64,000 bases of DNA from the NCBI RefSeq assembly GCF_017876095.1, contig NZ_JAGINM010000012.1:1-64000 (forward strand), in the 5' to 3' direction. This document shows positions 36,621 through 46,646 of the stretch, piece by piece. Each line of letters begins with the position of its first letter. The first letter of the stretch is position 1. The position numbers were made by a program, and so were the translations under genes. The notes under the pieces were generated by a model. It was not told the DNA's origin, did no database searches, and saw only the letters and a list, made by a program, of their open reading frames with translations. This DNA comes from Azospirillum agricola (GTDB lineage: Bacteria; Pseudomonadota; Alphaproteobacteria; Azospirillales; Azospirillaceae).

Positions 36621-37220
36621 TCAGTGCGGCCGTGCCCTCTCTTGCGGGGCACGATCGGACACCGCTGCGAGGGCTGGCGCGGCCCGCATGTCCGGAGGCA
36701 CCTTGAAATCCTTGGCTGCGCCTCGCGCCGCCTGGACACCCTGTGGGAAGCCCGTCCGACCCCTGTAGGAGCTTGGCCGGCCACGGGGGCGGCTGTGGCG
36801 GGCCGTAGCCCCCTGCGCGCCGATGATGTCGAGCAGCGTCACCCCCAGCACCGCCGCAAGAGCAATCCCGACATTGTCGCGCTTGGGATTGTCATGCCGC
36901 ATGGCCGTCATCAGGGTGGCAATGTCGAGCCCGTCTCCGGCCACCCGGCTCCACAATCCGAGATGCTTGTCGGACGAAAGCGAGACGATGCCGTGCCCGA
37001 GTTCGCGGATCCCATAGGCCCGCACAAGGGCTTCCTTGCCCTCCATGCCGAGCGCCCGGGTGATGCGCCTGGCCGCAATCAGCTCCGTCACTCCGAGCCC
37101 GATGCTGAACCAGCCGAGTGCCCTGGCCATGCGGTCGGCGGCTCCCAGCGAACTGGGGCCGGAGTGGAGAACCTTCGGGTCGCCCTTGGACCGGGCAATG
37201 TTCGATATGCTGTAAGTCAC
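36621..37220 (-). CDS. Small membrane protein associated with alcohol dehydrogenase
   Basis: The product is 199 residues from a GTG preceded by GGAGAGAAG. Two hydrophobic segments are seen (ALGWFSIGLGVTELIAAR and NVGIALAAVLGVTLLDIIGA), with LVRAYGIRELGHGIVSL and LWSRVAGDGLDIATL between. This pattern resembles the short membrane proteins annotated with cyclase/dehydrase families in Rhizobiales. The C-terminal 60 residues are basic and look disordered. It lies 18 bp downstream of the zinc alcohol dehydrogenase and is cotranscribed. Its function is unknown. Confidence 0.7.
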   Translation of the reverse strand: MTYSISNIARSKGDPKVLHSGPSSLGAADRMARALGWFSIGLGVTELIAARRITRALGMEGKEALVRAYGIRELGHGIVSLSSDKHLGLWSRVAGDGLDIATLMTAMRHDNPKRDNVGIALAAVLGVTLLDIIGAQGATARHSRPRGRPSSYRGRTGFPQGVQAARGAAKDFKVPPDMRAAPALAAVSDRAPQERARPH

Positions 37221-37238
37221 GTCTTCTCTCCCCGGTCT

Positions 37239-38414
37239 CTAGGGTTTCAGGACGACCTTGATGCAGCTGTCCTGCTTGTCGCGGAACACCTTGTACATCT
37301 CGGGCCCCTCATCAAGGCTCACGGTGTGGGTGATGACGAACGATGGATCGATCTGCCCCTCCTCGATGCGGTGCAGAAGGTCATCGGTCCAGCGGTTGAC
37401 GTGCGTCTGGCCCGTCCGGATGGTCAGCCCCTTGTTCATCAGCTGGCCCATCGGGACCTTGTCGACCAACCCGCCATAGACACCCGGGATCGAAATCACC
37501 CCGGCCGGGCGGCAGACGTAGATCATCTCGCGAAGGACATGCGGCCGGTCGCTTTCGGCTCCGAGCATCTGCTTGGCGCGGTCGTAGACGGTATCCGGCA
37601 TGGACGGCGAGACATGGGCTTCCATCCCGATGGCGTCGATGCACTTCTCCGGGCCCAAGCCGCCAGTGAGTTCGTTCAGACGCTCGACCACGCTCTCTTC
37701 GTCGAAGTTGATGGTGATGGCGCCGCCGGCTTCCGCCATGTCCAGGCGTTCCGGCAAATGATCGATGGCGATCACCTGCTTGGCGCCGAGGAGGACGGCG
37801 CTGCGGATCGCCATCTGACCGACGGGACCGCAGCCCCAGATCGCCACCGTGTCGGTCGGCTGGATGTCGCACTGGACGGCGGCCTGCCAGCCGGTCGGGA
37901 AGATGTCACCGAGGAAGAGAACCTTTTCGTCCGGGATCCCATCCGGCACCTTGATGTGCGTCGCATCGGCAAAGGGAACGCGGAGATATTCAGCCTGCCC
38001 GCCCGGATAGCCGCCGGTCAGATGCGTGTAGCCGAAGAGGCCTGCGGTCGCGTGACCGAAGACCTTGTCAGCGAGCTGCTTCTTGCGGTTGGTGGTCTGG
38101 CACACCGAGAAATTGCCACGTTTGCACTGGTCGCACTCGCCGCAGATGATTGTGAACGGAACCACCACCCGGTCGCCGACCTTGAGCTTGTGCTTGGCCT
38201 CGGACCCGACCTCGACGACCTCTCCCATCATCTCATGCCCCATGATGTCGCCGGGCAGCATCGCCGGAATGAAGTTGTGGAACAGGTGCAGGTCCGAGCC
38301 GCAAATGGCGCAGCTCGTCACCTTGACGATGGCGTCGCGCGGCTGCTCGAGTTCGGGGTCCGTGACGGTATCGCACCGGATGTCTTCCTTGCCGTGCCAA
38401 ACCAAGGCTCGCAT
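37239..38414 (-). CDS. Zinc-dependent alcohol dehydrogenase (formaldehyde dehydrogenase-like MDR family)
   Basis: The product is 391 residues from the ATG at 38414, preceded by GAAGGAGGA. The catalytic zinc ligands lie in CAICGSDLHLFHN and GDIMGHEMMGEV. The structural zinc loop is CGECDQCKRGNFSVC. The Rossmann motif is WGCGPVGQMAIRSAVLLGA with an acidic end (AIDHLPERL), suggesting NAD. The insert ATAGLFGYTHLTGGYPGGQAEY matches glutathione-independent formaldehyde dehydrogenase relatives. It probably oxidises a small alcohol or aldehyde adduct. A 68-residue upstream extension of the frame has no support and was dropped. Confidence 0.9.
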   Translation of the reverse strand: MRALVWHGKEDIRCDTVTDPELEQPRDAIVKVTSCAICGSDLHLFHNFIPAMLPGDIMGHEMMGEVVEVGSEAKHKLKVGDRVVVPFTIICGECDQCKRGNFSVCQTTNRKKQLADKVFGHATAGLFGYTHLTGGYPGGQAEYLRVPFADATHIKVPDGIPDEKVLFLGDIFPTGWQAAVQCDIQPTDTVAIWGCGPVGQMAIRSAVLLGAKQVIAIDHLPERLDMAEAGGAITINFDEESVVERLNELTGGLGPEKCIDAIGMEAHVSPSMPDTVYDRAKQMLGAESDRPHVLREMIYVCRPAGVISIPGVYGGLVDKVPMGQLMNKGLTIRTGQTHVNRWTDDLLHRIEEGQIDPSFVITHTVSLDEGPEMYKVFRDKQDSCIKVVLKP

Positions 38415-39029
38415 GCTTTCCTCCTTCATCCTGCCAAGGTGCAGAGGCCTGCGCTTCCGGGAGTGCTTTGGACTGAAGAGCATGTCTCTGTGGGGGGCTG
38501 TCGGATTCAAAACCCTCAGACGTGAGCGAGGCCGACTGCATTCCCAGGGATGGTTCCTCAGGGAACCTCCGCGCCGGGACTCCCAACCTCCATCGGTTGC
38601 CCGGCGCGGCGCCTGCACGCCCGCTGATGCAGGCTGGGCGCTCCCGTGCCTGAACGTTCAGCCGTCAACAGGCCTCTGGCCGTGAAGTCGCGGCCCCGTG
38701 GCCGGAAACGGATGACTTATGCCTTCCGGCGAGCGGAACATGCCTTGACTGTCGGCGAACCGCTCTTTGTTGGCCCGCTCCTTATGGCCGCTTGACGTCT
38801 TGGCTCTCCTCGGCGGTCTCGGAGCCGTGGATTGATGGCGCGACAGCGAGGAATAGGAAGGCCCCGAAAATCACCGAATGCACGATGCCCTGCAGCCCCA
38901 TGCTGCGGCCGGCGCCCACGGTGGTCATGCCGACCGGCAGCGCGAGGGGCGAGCCGCGCCGTCTCCTTCGGTCCTGGCCCGAGCGGGAACTCCTGATCAA
39001 GCGCGATTGCGATCGCGACCACGCGAATC
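38415..39029. other. Intergenic debris with a membrane-segment remnant
   Basis: No intact gene is seen here. On the minus strand about 38785-38945 encodes LALPVGMTTVGAGRSMGLQG followed by a hydrophobic helix (IVHSVIFGAFLFLAVAPS) and a short tail. It looks like the last part of a membrane protein whose beginning is missing. It lies downstream of the etfB stub, so it is probably the other edge of the same deletion. The remaining 38415-38780 shows nothing recognisable. Confidence 0.4.
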
Positions 39030-39077
39030 TTACATTGTGTAGTCGATCATCCGCTTCACGGGCACCAGGATCGTCAT
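39030..39077 (-). pseudogene. etfB stub: start of electron-transfer flavoprotein beta subunit
   Basis: The frame reads MTILVPVKRMIDYTM and then TAA. This is the hallmark N-terminus of EtfB, whose usual form is close to MKILVPVKRVVDYNVKIRV. Skipping one base after the Met codon restores KIRVV, so a one-base insertion broke the frame, and sequence homology ends soon after. The ATG overlaps the stop of the CoA ligase gene as ATGA, which supports a real former gene at the end of the acyl-CoA operon. Confidence 0.65.
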
Positions 39078-40732
39078 CGGCCGCTTCCCTCACCATGTGG
39101 GCCGCTCTGCTTCGCGGCTTCGCGCAAGGCAAATTTCTGGATTTTCCCCGTGGAGGTCTTCGGCAAGTCACCGATGACGACCGTCTTCGGTGCCTTGAAA
39201 TGGGCAAGCCGCGCCCGGCAATGCGCGATCAGCTCGGCCTCCGTCGCCGTCGCCTCCGGCCTCAACTCCACGAAAGCGCAGGGGGTCTCGCCCCATTTGG
39301 GATCCGGGCGCGCCACGACCGCTGCGGCCAGCACCGCCGGGTGGTGGTAGAGCACCTCCTCGATCTCGACGGAATTGATGTTCTCGCCGCCGGAAATGAT
39401 GACGTCCTTGGAGCGGTCCTTGATCTGGACATAGCCGTCGGGCTGAACCACCGCCAGATCGCCGGAATGGAACCAGCCCCCGGCGAAGGCTTCGGCCGTC
39501 GCCGACGGGTTCTTCAGGTATCCCATCATCGTCATGTTGCCGCGGAACATGACCTCGCCGATGGTGACGCCATCCGGGGGGACCGGCGCCATCGTCTGCG
39601 GGTCCAGCACCGCCATGCCCTCCTGCGCGGTGTAGCGCACCCCCTGCCGTCCCTTCCGCTCGGCGAGAGTCGCCGTGTCCAGATCGTTCCAATCCGGTTG
39701 CGGGGCGCACACCGCCGCCGGCCCGTAGACCTCCGTCAGACCGTAGATCTGGGTGATGGAGAAGCCCATCCGTTCCATCGCCGCGATCACCGGAACCGGT
39801 GGCGGCGCGCCACCGATCAGCGCCTCGACCGGGTGGCCGATCCCGGATTTCCAGGCATCGGGTGCGTTGGCCAGCATCGCGTGCACCACCGGGGCGCCGC
39901 AATAATGGGTGACGCGGTGTTCGCGGATCAGCGACAGCACCCGCTCCGGATCGACGCGGCGCAGGCAGACGTTGGTGCCGGCGTTGGCGGCCATGGTCCA
40001 GGGAAAGCACCAGCCGTTGCAGTGGAACAGGGGCAGGGTCCAGAGCATCACCGAATGCCGTGGCATGCCCCAGTCGATCATGTTCGACAGGGCGGCCAGA
40101 TAGGCGCCGCGATGATGGTAGACGACGCCCTTGGGATTCCCGGTGGTGCCCGAGGTGTAGTTGAGGGCGATGGCCTGCCATTCGTCCAAGGGTTGCCCAC
40201 CGGCAAAACCCGGGTCGCCGAGCGCGATGAAGCCTTCGTAGTCGACCGCGCCGATCCGCGGGCCGCGGGGACCTTGCCGATCGTCGATGTCGATCACCAG
40301 CGGCGGCCGGTCGAGCAGGGCCAGCGTGTCGCGGACGGTCGCGGAAAACTCCGTGTCGGCGATCAGCACCTTGGCCTCGGCGTGCCGCAGCATGAAGGCC
40401 AGCGTCGGAGCGTCGAGGCGGGTGTTCAGCGTGTTGAGCACGGCCCCGGCCATCGGGACGCCGAAATGCGCCTCGATGGTCTCGGGGGTGTTGGCGCCCA
40501 GCACGGCGACGGTGTCGCCACATCCGACCTCCGCCGCCACCAGCGCCGAGGCGAGACGGCGGCACCGTTCCGCCGTCTGTGCCCAGGTGAAGCGCCGCGT
40601 CCCGTAAACCACCGCAAGGTGGTGCGGGTACACCTCCGCCGTGCGGGCGAGCAGCGACAGCGGTGTCAGCGGCGCATGGTTGGCTGCGGTCTTGCCGAGG
40701 CCGTCGGCTTGGAAGGAGCTGTTGGCGGGCAT
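39074..40732 (-). CDS. Acyl-CoA synthetase (AMP-forming), medium-chain/DmdB-like
   Basis: The product is 552 residues. Motifs in order are YTSGTTGNPKGVVYHH (P-loop), YGLTEVYGPA, GWFHSGDLAVVQPDGY (hinge Asp), DRSKDVIISGGENI and KTSTGKIQKFALRE (catalytic Lys). It activates a carboxylic acid to its CoA thioester. The general pattern is that of fatty-acid or methylmercaptopropionate CoA ligases, and the substrate cannot be fixed from sequence. It lies 49 bp downstream of the acyl-CoA dehydrogenase and just upstream of the etfB stub. Confidence 0.9.
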   Translation of the reverse strand: MPANSSFQADGLGKTAANHAPLTPLSLLARTAEVYPHHLAVVYGTRRFTWAQTAERCRRLASALVAAEVGCGDTVAVLGANTPETIEAHFGVPMAGAVLNTLNTRLDAPTLAFMLRHAEAKVLIADTEFSATVRDTLALLDRPPLVIDIDDRQGPRGPRIGAVDYEGFIALGDPGFAGGQPLDEWQAIALNYTSGTTGNPKGVVYHHRGAYLAALSNMIDWGMPRHSVMLWTLPLFHCNGWCFPWTMAANAGTNVCLRRVDPERVLSLIREHRVTHYCGAPVVHAMLANAPDAWKSGIGHPVEALIGGAPPPVPVIAAMERMGFSITQIYGLTEVYGPAAVCAPQPDWNDLDTATLAERKGRQGVRYTAQEGMAVLDPQTMAPVPPDGVTIGEVMFRGNMTMMGYLKNPSATAEAFAGGWFHSGDLAVVQPDGYVQIKDRSKDVIISGGENINSVEIEEVLYHHPAVLAAAVVARPDPKWGETPCAFVELRPEATATEAELIAHCRARLAHFKAPKTVVIGDLPKTSTGKIQKFALREAAKQSGPHGEGSGR

Positions 40733-40781
40733 GGTCCTGTCTGTTCCGTCCTGAAGGGAGGGGACGCCTCTGCCGGCGCCT

Positions 40782-41927
40782 CTACCGAAGCAGTTCGCGC
40801 GCGACGATCATCCGCTGGATCTCCGAGGTGCCCTCGACGATCTCCAGGACCTTGGCGTCGCCGAAGGCGCGGGACACCGGGTATTCGATCATGATGCCGT
40901 TGCCGCCGTGGATCTGGACGGCCTGGTGCGCGGCCTCCATGGCCTTCTCCGTGGCGAACAGCTTGCCCATCGACGCCTCGCGGTCGAACCGCTCGCCCGC
41001 GTCCTTGCGCGCCGCGGCGTCGTACAGCATCAGCCGCGCGGCGTGGCCGTGCGTCGCCATGTCGGCGATCTTGAACTGCAACGCCTGGAACTCGGTCAGC
41101 GCCTTGCCGAAGGCGTGGCGCTCCTTCATGTAGGCGATCGAGCGTTCCAGCGAGGCCTGCAGGATGCCCAGCCCCAGGGCGCCGATCAGGATGCGCCCGG
41201 TGCTGATCTGCGCCAGCGTCTGCTTCAGCCCCGACCCGACCTGGCCCAGCAGATGGTCGGGCGTCAGCACGCACTCGTCGAAGAACAGCTCGTGCGTGGA
41301 CGAGCCGCGCCAGCCGATCTTGTGCAGCTTGCGGCCGGAGGTGAAGCCCGGCGTTCCGCTGGGCACGATGAAGTTGGAGATCTCCTTGCGGCCGTCCGGA
41401 CGGGTGCCGGTGACGGCGGCGATGACGACGGGGCCGGTGATGTCGGTGCCCGAATTGCTGATGAAGGTCTTCGATCCGGTGATGACCCAGTTGCCGTCGC
41501 GCAAGGCGGCGCGGGTCTGGATGTTCGCGCTGTCCGACCCGGCGCCGGGTTCGGTCAGCCCGATGCAGCCGACCTGGGTGCCCTCCAGGATCGGGCGGAG
41601 GAAGCGGCGCTTCTGCTCCTCGGTTCCGAAAGTATTCAGCAGGCTGGCGATGGTGGAGTTCGCCATGATCGACACCGCGACGGCGCAATCGACCCGCGCG
41701 ATCTCCTCCAGCACGATGGTGAAGCCGAGCCAGTCGCCGCCGCCGCCGCCATGGGCCTCGGGGTAGGGCAGGCCGATGAAGCCGAGTTCGCCGGCCTGCT
41801 TCCAGGCGGCGTAGGGAAACTCCTCCGCCTGCCAGAGATGCTCGGCGACCGGCGCGATCTCGTTTTCCGCGAAACGGCGGACGGCGTCGCGGATCGCCTC
41901 GTGATGGTCCTTGATGACGGAACTCAT
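40782..41927 (-). CDS. Acyl-CoA dehydrogenase, short/medium-chain type
   Basis: The product is 381 residues, standard for the family. Signatures are IGLTEPGAGSDSANIQT (FAD/substrate loop), ITGSKTFISNSGTDITG, GRILIGALGLGILQASLE, and the C-terminal QIHGGNGIMIEYPVSRAFGD followed by EIVEGTSEIQRMIVAREL. The catalytic Glu would be the one in EGTSEIQ. It inserts a double bond into an acyl-CoA and normally passes electrons to an electron-transfer flavoprotein; the local etfB is broken, so a distant ETF must serve. Confidence 0.93.
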   Translation of the reverse strand: MSSVIKDHHEAIRDAVRRFAENEIAPVAEHLWQAEEFPYAAWKQAGELGFIGLPYPEAHGGGGGDWLGFTIVLEEIARVDCAVAVSIMANSTIASLLNTFGTEEQKRRFLRPILEGTQVGCIGLTEPGAGSDSANIQTRAALRDGNWVITGSKTFISNSGTDITGPVVIAAVTGTRPDGRKEISNFIVPSGTPGFTSGRKLHKIGWRGSSTHELFFDECVLTPDHLLGQVGSGLKQTLAQISTGRILIGALGLGILQASLERSIAYMKERHAFGKALTEFQALQFKIADMATHGHAARLMLYDAAARKDAGERFDREASMGKLFATEKAMEAAHQAVQIHGGNGIMIEYPVSRAFGDAKVLEIVEGTSEIQRMIVARELLR

Positions 41928-41956
41928 GATCCTGTCCTCTGTGCGTGCCGCCGCCG

Positions 41957-43405
41957 TCAGGCCTGGACGTAGCTGGTCTTGACGGTGGTGAAGAATTCAC
42001 GGGCGTAGGCGCCCTGCTCGCGCGGGCCATGGCTGGACGCCTTCCGGCCGCCGAACGGCGTGTGGTAATCGACGCCGGCGGTGGGCAGGTTGACCATCAC
42101 CATGCCGACCTCGGCGTTGCGCTTGAAATGCGCGGCGTGCTTCAGCGAGCCGGTGACGATCCCGGCGCACAGGCCGAACGGCGTGTCGTTGGCGATGGCC
42201 AGCGCGTGGTCGTAGCCGTCGGCGCGCAGAACCGTGGCGACCGGCCCGAAGATCTCCTCGCGGTTGATGCGCATCTCCGGCGTGGTTTCGGTGAACAGGG
42301 CGGGCGCCAGGTAATGGCCGCGCTTGGCCCGCGTCAGCAGGTTGCCGCCGAAGGCGAGCGTCGCGCCCTCGCCGGTGCCGCAGTCGATGTAGCCGAGATC
42401 GCGGGCCAACTGCTGCTCGTCCACCACCGGGCCGATGTCGGTTCCGGGAGCCAGCGCGTCGTCGACGGTCAGGCGGCTCAGTGCCTCGCCGAGACTCTTC
42501 ACGAAGCGGTCGTGGATGCCGGAGGCCACGATCAGCCGGCTGGAGGCGGTGCAGCGCTGGCCGGTGGAGTAGTAGGATCCCTGCACCGCGCAGCGCACCG
42601 CGACGTCGAGGTCGGCGTCGTCCAGGATCACCAGCGGGTTCTTGCCGCCCATCTCCAGCTGGACCTTGGCGAGCCGTTCGGCGGCGACCGCCGCCACCCG
42701 CTTGCCGGTGGCGACCGATCCGGTGAAGCTGACGGCGTCCACCCCGGCCGAGCTGGCGATGGCGTCGCCGACCACGGCGCCCGGGCCCATCACCAGATTG
42801 AAGACGCCGTCGGGAAGGCCGGCGCGCGACAGGATGTCGGACAGCGCCCAGGCGCAGCCGGGCACCAGTTCGGCCGGCTTGAAGACGACGCAATTGCCGT
42901 AGGCCAGCGCCGGCGCGATCTTCCAGGCTGGGATCGCCAGCGGGAAGTTCCACGGCGTGATCAGACCGACCACGCCGACCGGCTCGCGCGTGATCTCCAC
43001 GCCGACGCCGGGGCGGACGGAATCCAGCAGCTCGCCGCGCCCGCGCAGCACCTCGGCCGCGAAGAAGCGGAAGATCTGGCCGGCGCGGGTCGCCTCGCCG
43101 ATGCCCTCGGGCAGGGTCTTGCCCTCCTCCCGCGACAGCAGGCGGCCGAGCTCCTCGCGCCGCGCCAGGATTTCCGTGCCGACGCGGTCCAGGATGTCGG
43201 AGCGCTCCTGGACGCCGACGGCGGACCAGGTCTTGAAGGCGTGCCGCGCCGCCGCGACGGCGTGTTCGACCTGCGCCGCGTCGGCGACGGCGTAGCGGCC
43301 GATCACGTCGTCGAGGTCGGACGGGTTGACGTTCACCGTGGCGTCGTCGCCCAACAGCCATTCGCCGTCGATGAAGTTCTTGTAGATGGTGGTCGTGCTG
43401 GTCAT
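41957..43405 (-). CDS. NAD(P)-dependent aldehyde dehydrogenase
   Basis: The product is 482 residues. Motifs are TPWNFPLAIPAWKIAPAL, VSFTGSVATGKRV, QLEMGGKNPLVIL (general base Glu) and STGQRCTASSRLIV (nucleophilic Cys), then EEIFGPVATVL and NLPTAGVDYHTPFGG. The family is broad. The closest general pattern is semialdehyde dehydrogenases of the ketoglutarate-semialdehyde type. It lies 5 bp downstream of the iron alcohol dehydrogenase, so the pair could take an alcohol to a carboxylate, ready for the CoA enzymes nearby. A longer frame upstream overlaps that gene and was not used. Confidence 0.92.
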   Translation of the reverse strand: MTSTTTIYKNFIDGEWLLGDDATVNVNPSDLDDVIGRYAVADAAQVEHAVAAARHAFKTWSAVGVQERSDILDRVGTEILARREELGRLLSREEGKTLPEGIGEATRAGQIFRFFAAEVLRGRGELLDSVRPGVGVEITREPVGVVGLITPWNFPLAIPAWKIAPALAYGNCVVFKPAELVPGCAWALSDILSRAGLPDGVFNLVMGPGAVVGDAIASSAGVDAVSFTGSVATGKRVAAVAAERLAKVQLEMGGKNPLVILDDADLDVAVRCAVQGSYYSTGQRCTASSRLIVASGIHDRFVKSLGEALSRLTVDDALAPGTDIGPVVDEQQLARDLGYIDCGTGEGATLAFGGNLLTRAKRGHYLAPALFTETTPEMRINREEIFGPVATVLRADGYDHALAIANDTPFGLCAGIVTGSLKHAAHFKRNAEVGMVMVNLPTAGVDYHTPFGGRKASSHGPREQGAYAREFFTTVKTSYVQA

Positions 43406-43410
43406 CGCAA

Positions 43411-44547
<1,137 letters not shown>

Positions 44548-44578
44548 GGTTTTTCCTCGGATGTCTTCGTTTAGCGCG

Positions 44579-46147
44579 TCAGTCGCGGAACAGCCGGTCC
44601 GCCATGCGCGGCAGCGGGTCGAGAACGCGGTGCGGCGGGCAGTCCATCAGGTCGATGACCTGGGTCTTCGCGTCGATGCCGGGCGCCACCTCGGTCAGCA
44701 CCAGACCGTCCGGCTCCACCGCGAAGACCGCCCGTTCGGTGACGATCGTCGCTTTCTGCCCGCGCTCCGCCACGTTGCGCAGCAGCGGGTAGGTGATCTC
44801 GTCCACCCGCTCGACGAACTTGCGGACCTTGCCCTCGCGCTGGATGGTCAGCCGGCCGTCGCCGACCTCCACCCCCAGCCCGGCGGTGGTGAAGGTGCCG
44901 GTGAAGACCAGCTCGCGGGCGTTGTGGGCGATGTCGATGAAGCCACCGGGACCGGGATTGGCGGCGCCGAAGCGGCTGACGTTGACGTTGCCGGCCCGGT
45001 CGAACTGGGCGAAGGCCAGCGCCGCCGCCTCGCAGTTGCCGCCGTCGATGAAGTCGAACTGCGACGGTCCGTCGATCAGCGCCTCGGGGTACAGGTTGGC
45101 GGAGAACTGCCAGCCGCTCATGACCACGCCGCCGAAGGGGCCGTGCTCGGTGGTGAAGTTGTAGCGCAGCAGGCCGTCGTCGGCGAAGGCGCCGTCCTCC
45201 ATCATCACCGTCGGCACGTCGGACGAGGCGCCGAAGCCGAAGATGGTGACCACGCCCGGCCGCACCTCCGCCGCCGCGCGCCGCGCGATGACCTTGTCGG
45301 CGCCCTGCGGCAGCCGCTCCGTCGTCCGTCCGTCGAAGATCTGGCGGCCGAGGTAGCGGTCGTCGTAACGGACGCCGGTGGTCATCATCGGTTCGGGCGC
45401 GACCACGACATGATCGACCAGCTCGCCCGGCACGCGGACCTCGTGGACGGAGCGCGAGCGGCGGGGCACCAGCTTGCGGACCTGCGCGATCACGGTGCCG
45501 CCCGACGCCTTCACCGCCAGCGCCACCGCCAGGGCCGCGGAGGTGATCGGCTCGTCCTCGAAGCTGAGGTTGCCGTGCTCGTCGGCGCTGGTCGCGCGGA
45601 TGAAGCCGACGTCCAGCGGCCAGGTCGGGTAGTGCAGGTACTCGCGGCCGTCGATGCTGTGCAGGCGGACCAGATCCTCCCGCGCCCGCTCGGTGTATTT
45701 GCCGCCCTGCTGGCGCGGGTCGATGTAGGAGCCGATGCCGATGGGCGTCAGATAGCCGGGGCCGCGCCGCGCGACCTCGCGCAGCCAATGCATGGTGGCG
45801 CCGATGGGCCAGCAATAGGCCTCGACCCGGTTCTCGCGGATCAGGCGCATCATCTCGGGCCGCTTGCCGGTCGCCGGGTCCAGCGCGTTCAGGTAGTTGC
45901 CCGACACCACGCGCTTCATCAGCCCCTCGATGGCGACGTGGTCCATCCCCTTGATCCCCAGCGCGTCGCCGACGCTGACCGGAAAGAAGAAGGTGAGGTC
46001 GCGCGGGCTTCCGGTGTCGCGGAACCGCTGCGCCAGCGCGCCGAGCAGGGCGTCCGGGGTCAGCCAGCCGATCACGCCGACGCTGGCCACGGTCTGGCCG
46101 GGTTGGATGAGCGCGACCGCCGCCTGCGCGGTGCAGACCTTGCTCAT
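44579..46147 (-). CDS. Acyl-CoA:acetate/propionate CoA-transferase (family I, YdiF/Pct-like)
   Basis: The product is 522 residues, a fused alpha-beta family I CoA-transferase. The N-terminal half shows VASVGVIGWLTPDALLGAL and IGIGSYIDPRQQGGKY. The probable catalytic Glu is E334 in NFTTEHGPFGGVVMSG. The C-terminal half ends in VTERAVFAVEPDGLVLTEVAPG. It swaps CoA between short-chain acids. It is separated by 7 bp from the maoC gene upstream. Confidence 0.9.
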   Translation of the reverse strand: MSKVCTAQAAVALIQPGQTVASVGVIGWLTPDALLGALAQRFRDTGSPRDLTFFFPVSVGDALGIKGMDHVAIEGLMKRVVSGNYLNALDPATGKRPEMMRLIRENRVEAYCWPIGATMHWLREVARRGPGYLTPIGIGSYIDPRQQGGKYTERAREDLVRLHSIDGREYLHYPTWPLDVGFIRATSADEHGNLSFEDEPITSAALAVALAVKASGGTVIAQVRKLVPRRSRSVHEVRVPGELVDHVVVAPEPMMTTGVRYDDRYLGRQIFDGRTTERLPQGADKVIARRAAAEVRPGVVTIFGFGASSDVPTVMMEDGAFADDGLLRYNFTTEHGPFGGVVMSGWQFSANLYPEALIDGPSQFDFIDGGNCEAAALAFAQFDRAGNVNVSRFGAANPGPGGFIDIAHNARELVFTGTFTTAGLGVEVGDGRLTIQREGKVRKFVERVDEITYPLLRNVAERGQKATIVTERAVFAVEPDGLVLTEVAPGIDAKTQVIDLMDCPPHRVLDPLPRMADRLFRD

Positions 46148-46154
46148 CGCGGGG

Positions 46155-46610
46155 TCACTCCTGGAAATGGATGATGTGGGTGCAGACGCAGACCGTCTCG
46201 CCGCGCTGGTTGGTCAGCGTCGCGTCGGCCCACAGCCGCTTCTTCGCGTCGTCGGCCCGCACGATGCGGTAATGGACGGTCAGCGTGTCGCCGATGCGGA
46301 CCGGCTTGGTGAAGCGGACGCGGTCGTAGCCGTAGGACACGGCGGGGCGGCCGGCCCAATCCAGGTACTTGGTGACGGCGCCCGACACGTAGCCGACCAT
46401 CATCGATCCCTGGGCGACGCGGCCGCCCAGCCCGACGCGGCGGGCGTACTCCTCGTCGCAATGGTTGGGATGGTTGTCGCCGCTGATGCCGGCGAAGGCG
46501 TAGATGTCGTATTCGCTGAGCGTGCGCGTGTAGCTGGTCTCGGTCCCGATCAGCGTGGACACCGGGCCGCGATGGTTGATGCGGGGCGGCGGATACGGGT
46601 GTTCGGACAT
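46155..46610 (-). CDS. MaoC-family (R)-specific enoyl-CoA hydratase
   Basis: The product is 151 residues with a single hot-dog fold. The hydratase motif is YAFAGISGDNHPNHCDEEYA, holding the catalytic Asp and His, followed by GGRVAQGSMMVGYVSG. It would hydrate a 2-enoyl-CoA made by the acyl-CoA dehydrogenase of the same operon. It lies 7 bp upstream of the CoA-transferase and 36 bp downstream of the GH88 gene. Confidence 0.9.
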   Translation of the reverse strand: MSEHPYPPPRINHRGPVSTLIGTETSYTRTLSEYDIYAFAGISGDNHPNHCDEEYARRVGLGGRVAQGSMMVGYVSGAVTKYLDWAGRPAVSYGYDRVRFTKPVRIGDTLTVHYRIVRADDAKKRLWADATLTNQRGETVCVCTHIIHFQE

Positions 46611-46646
46611 GGGAATTCCTCCGGGAAAACAGGGTGTGTGTGGCCG

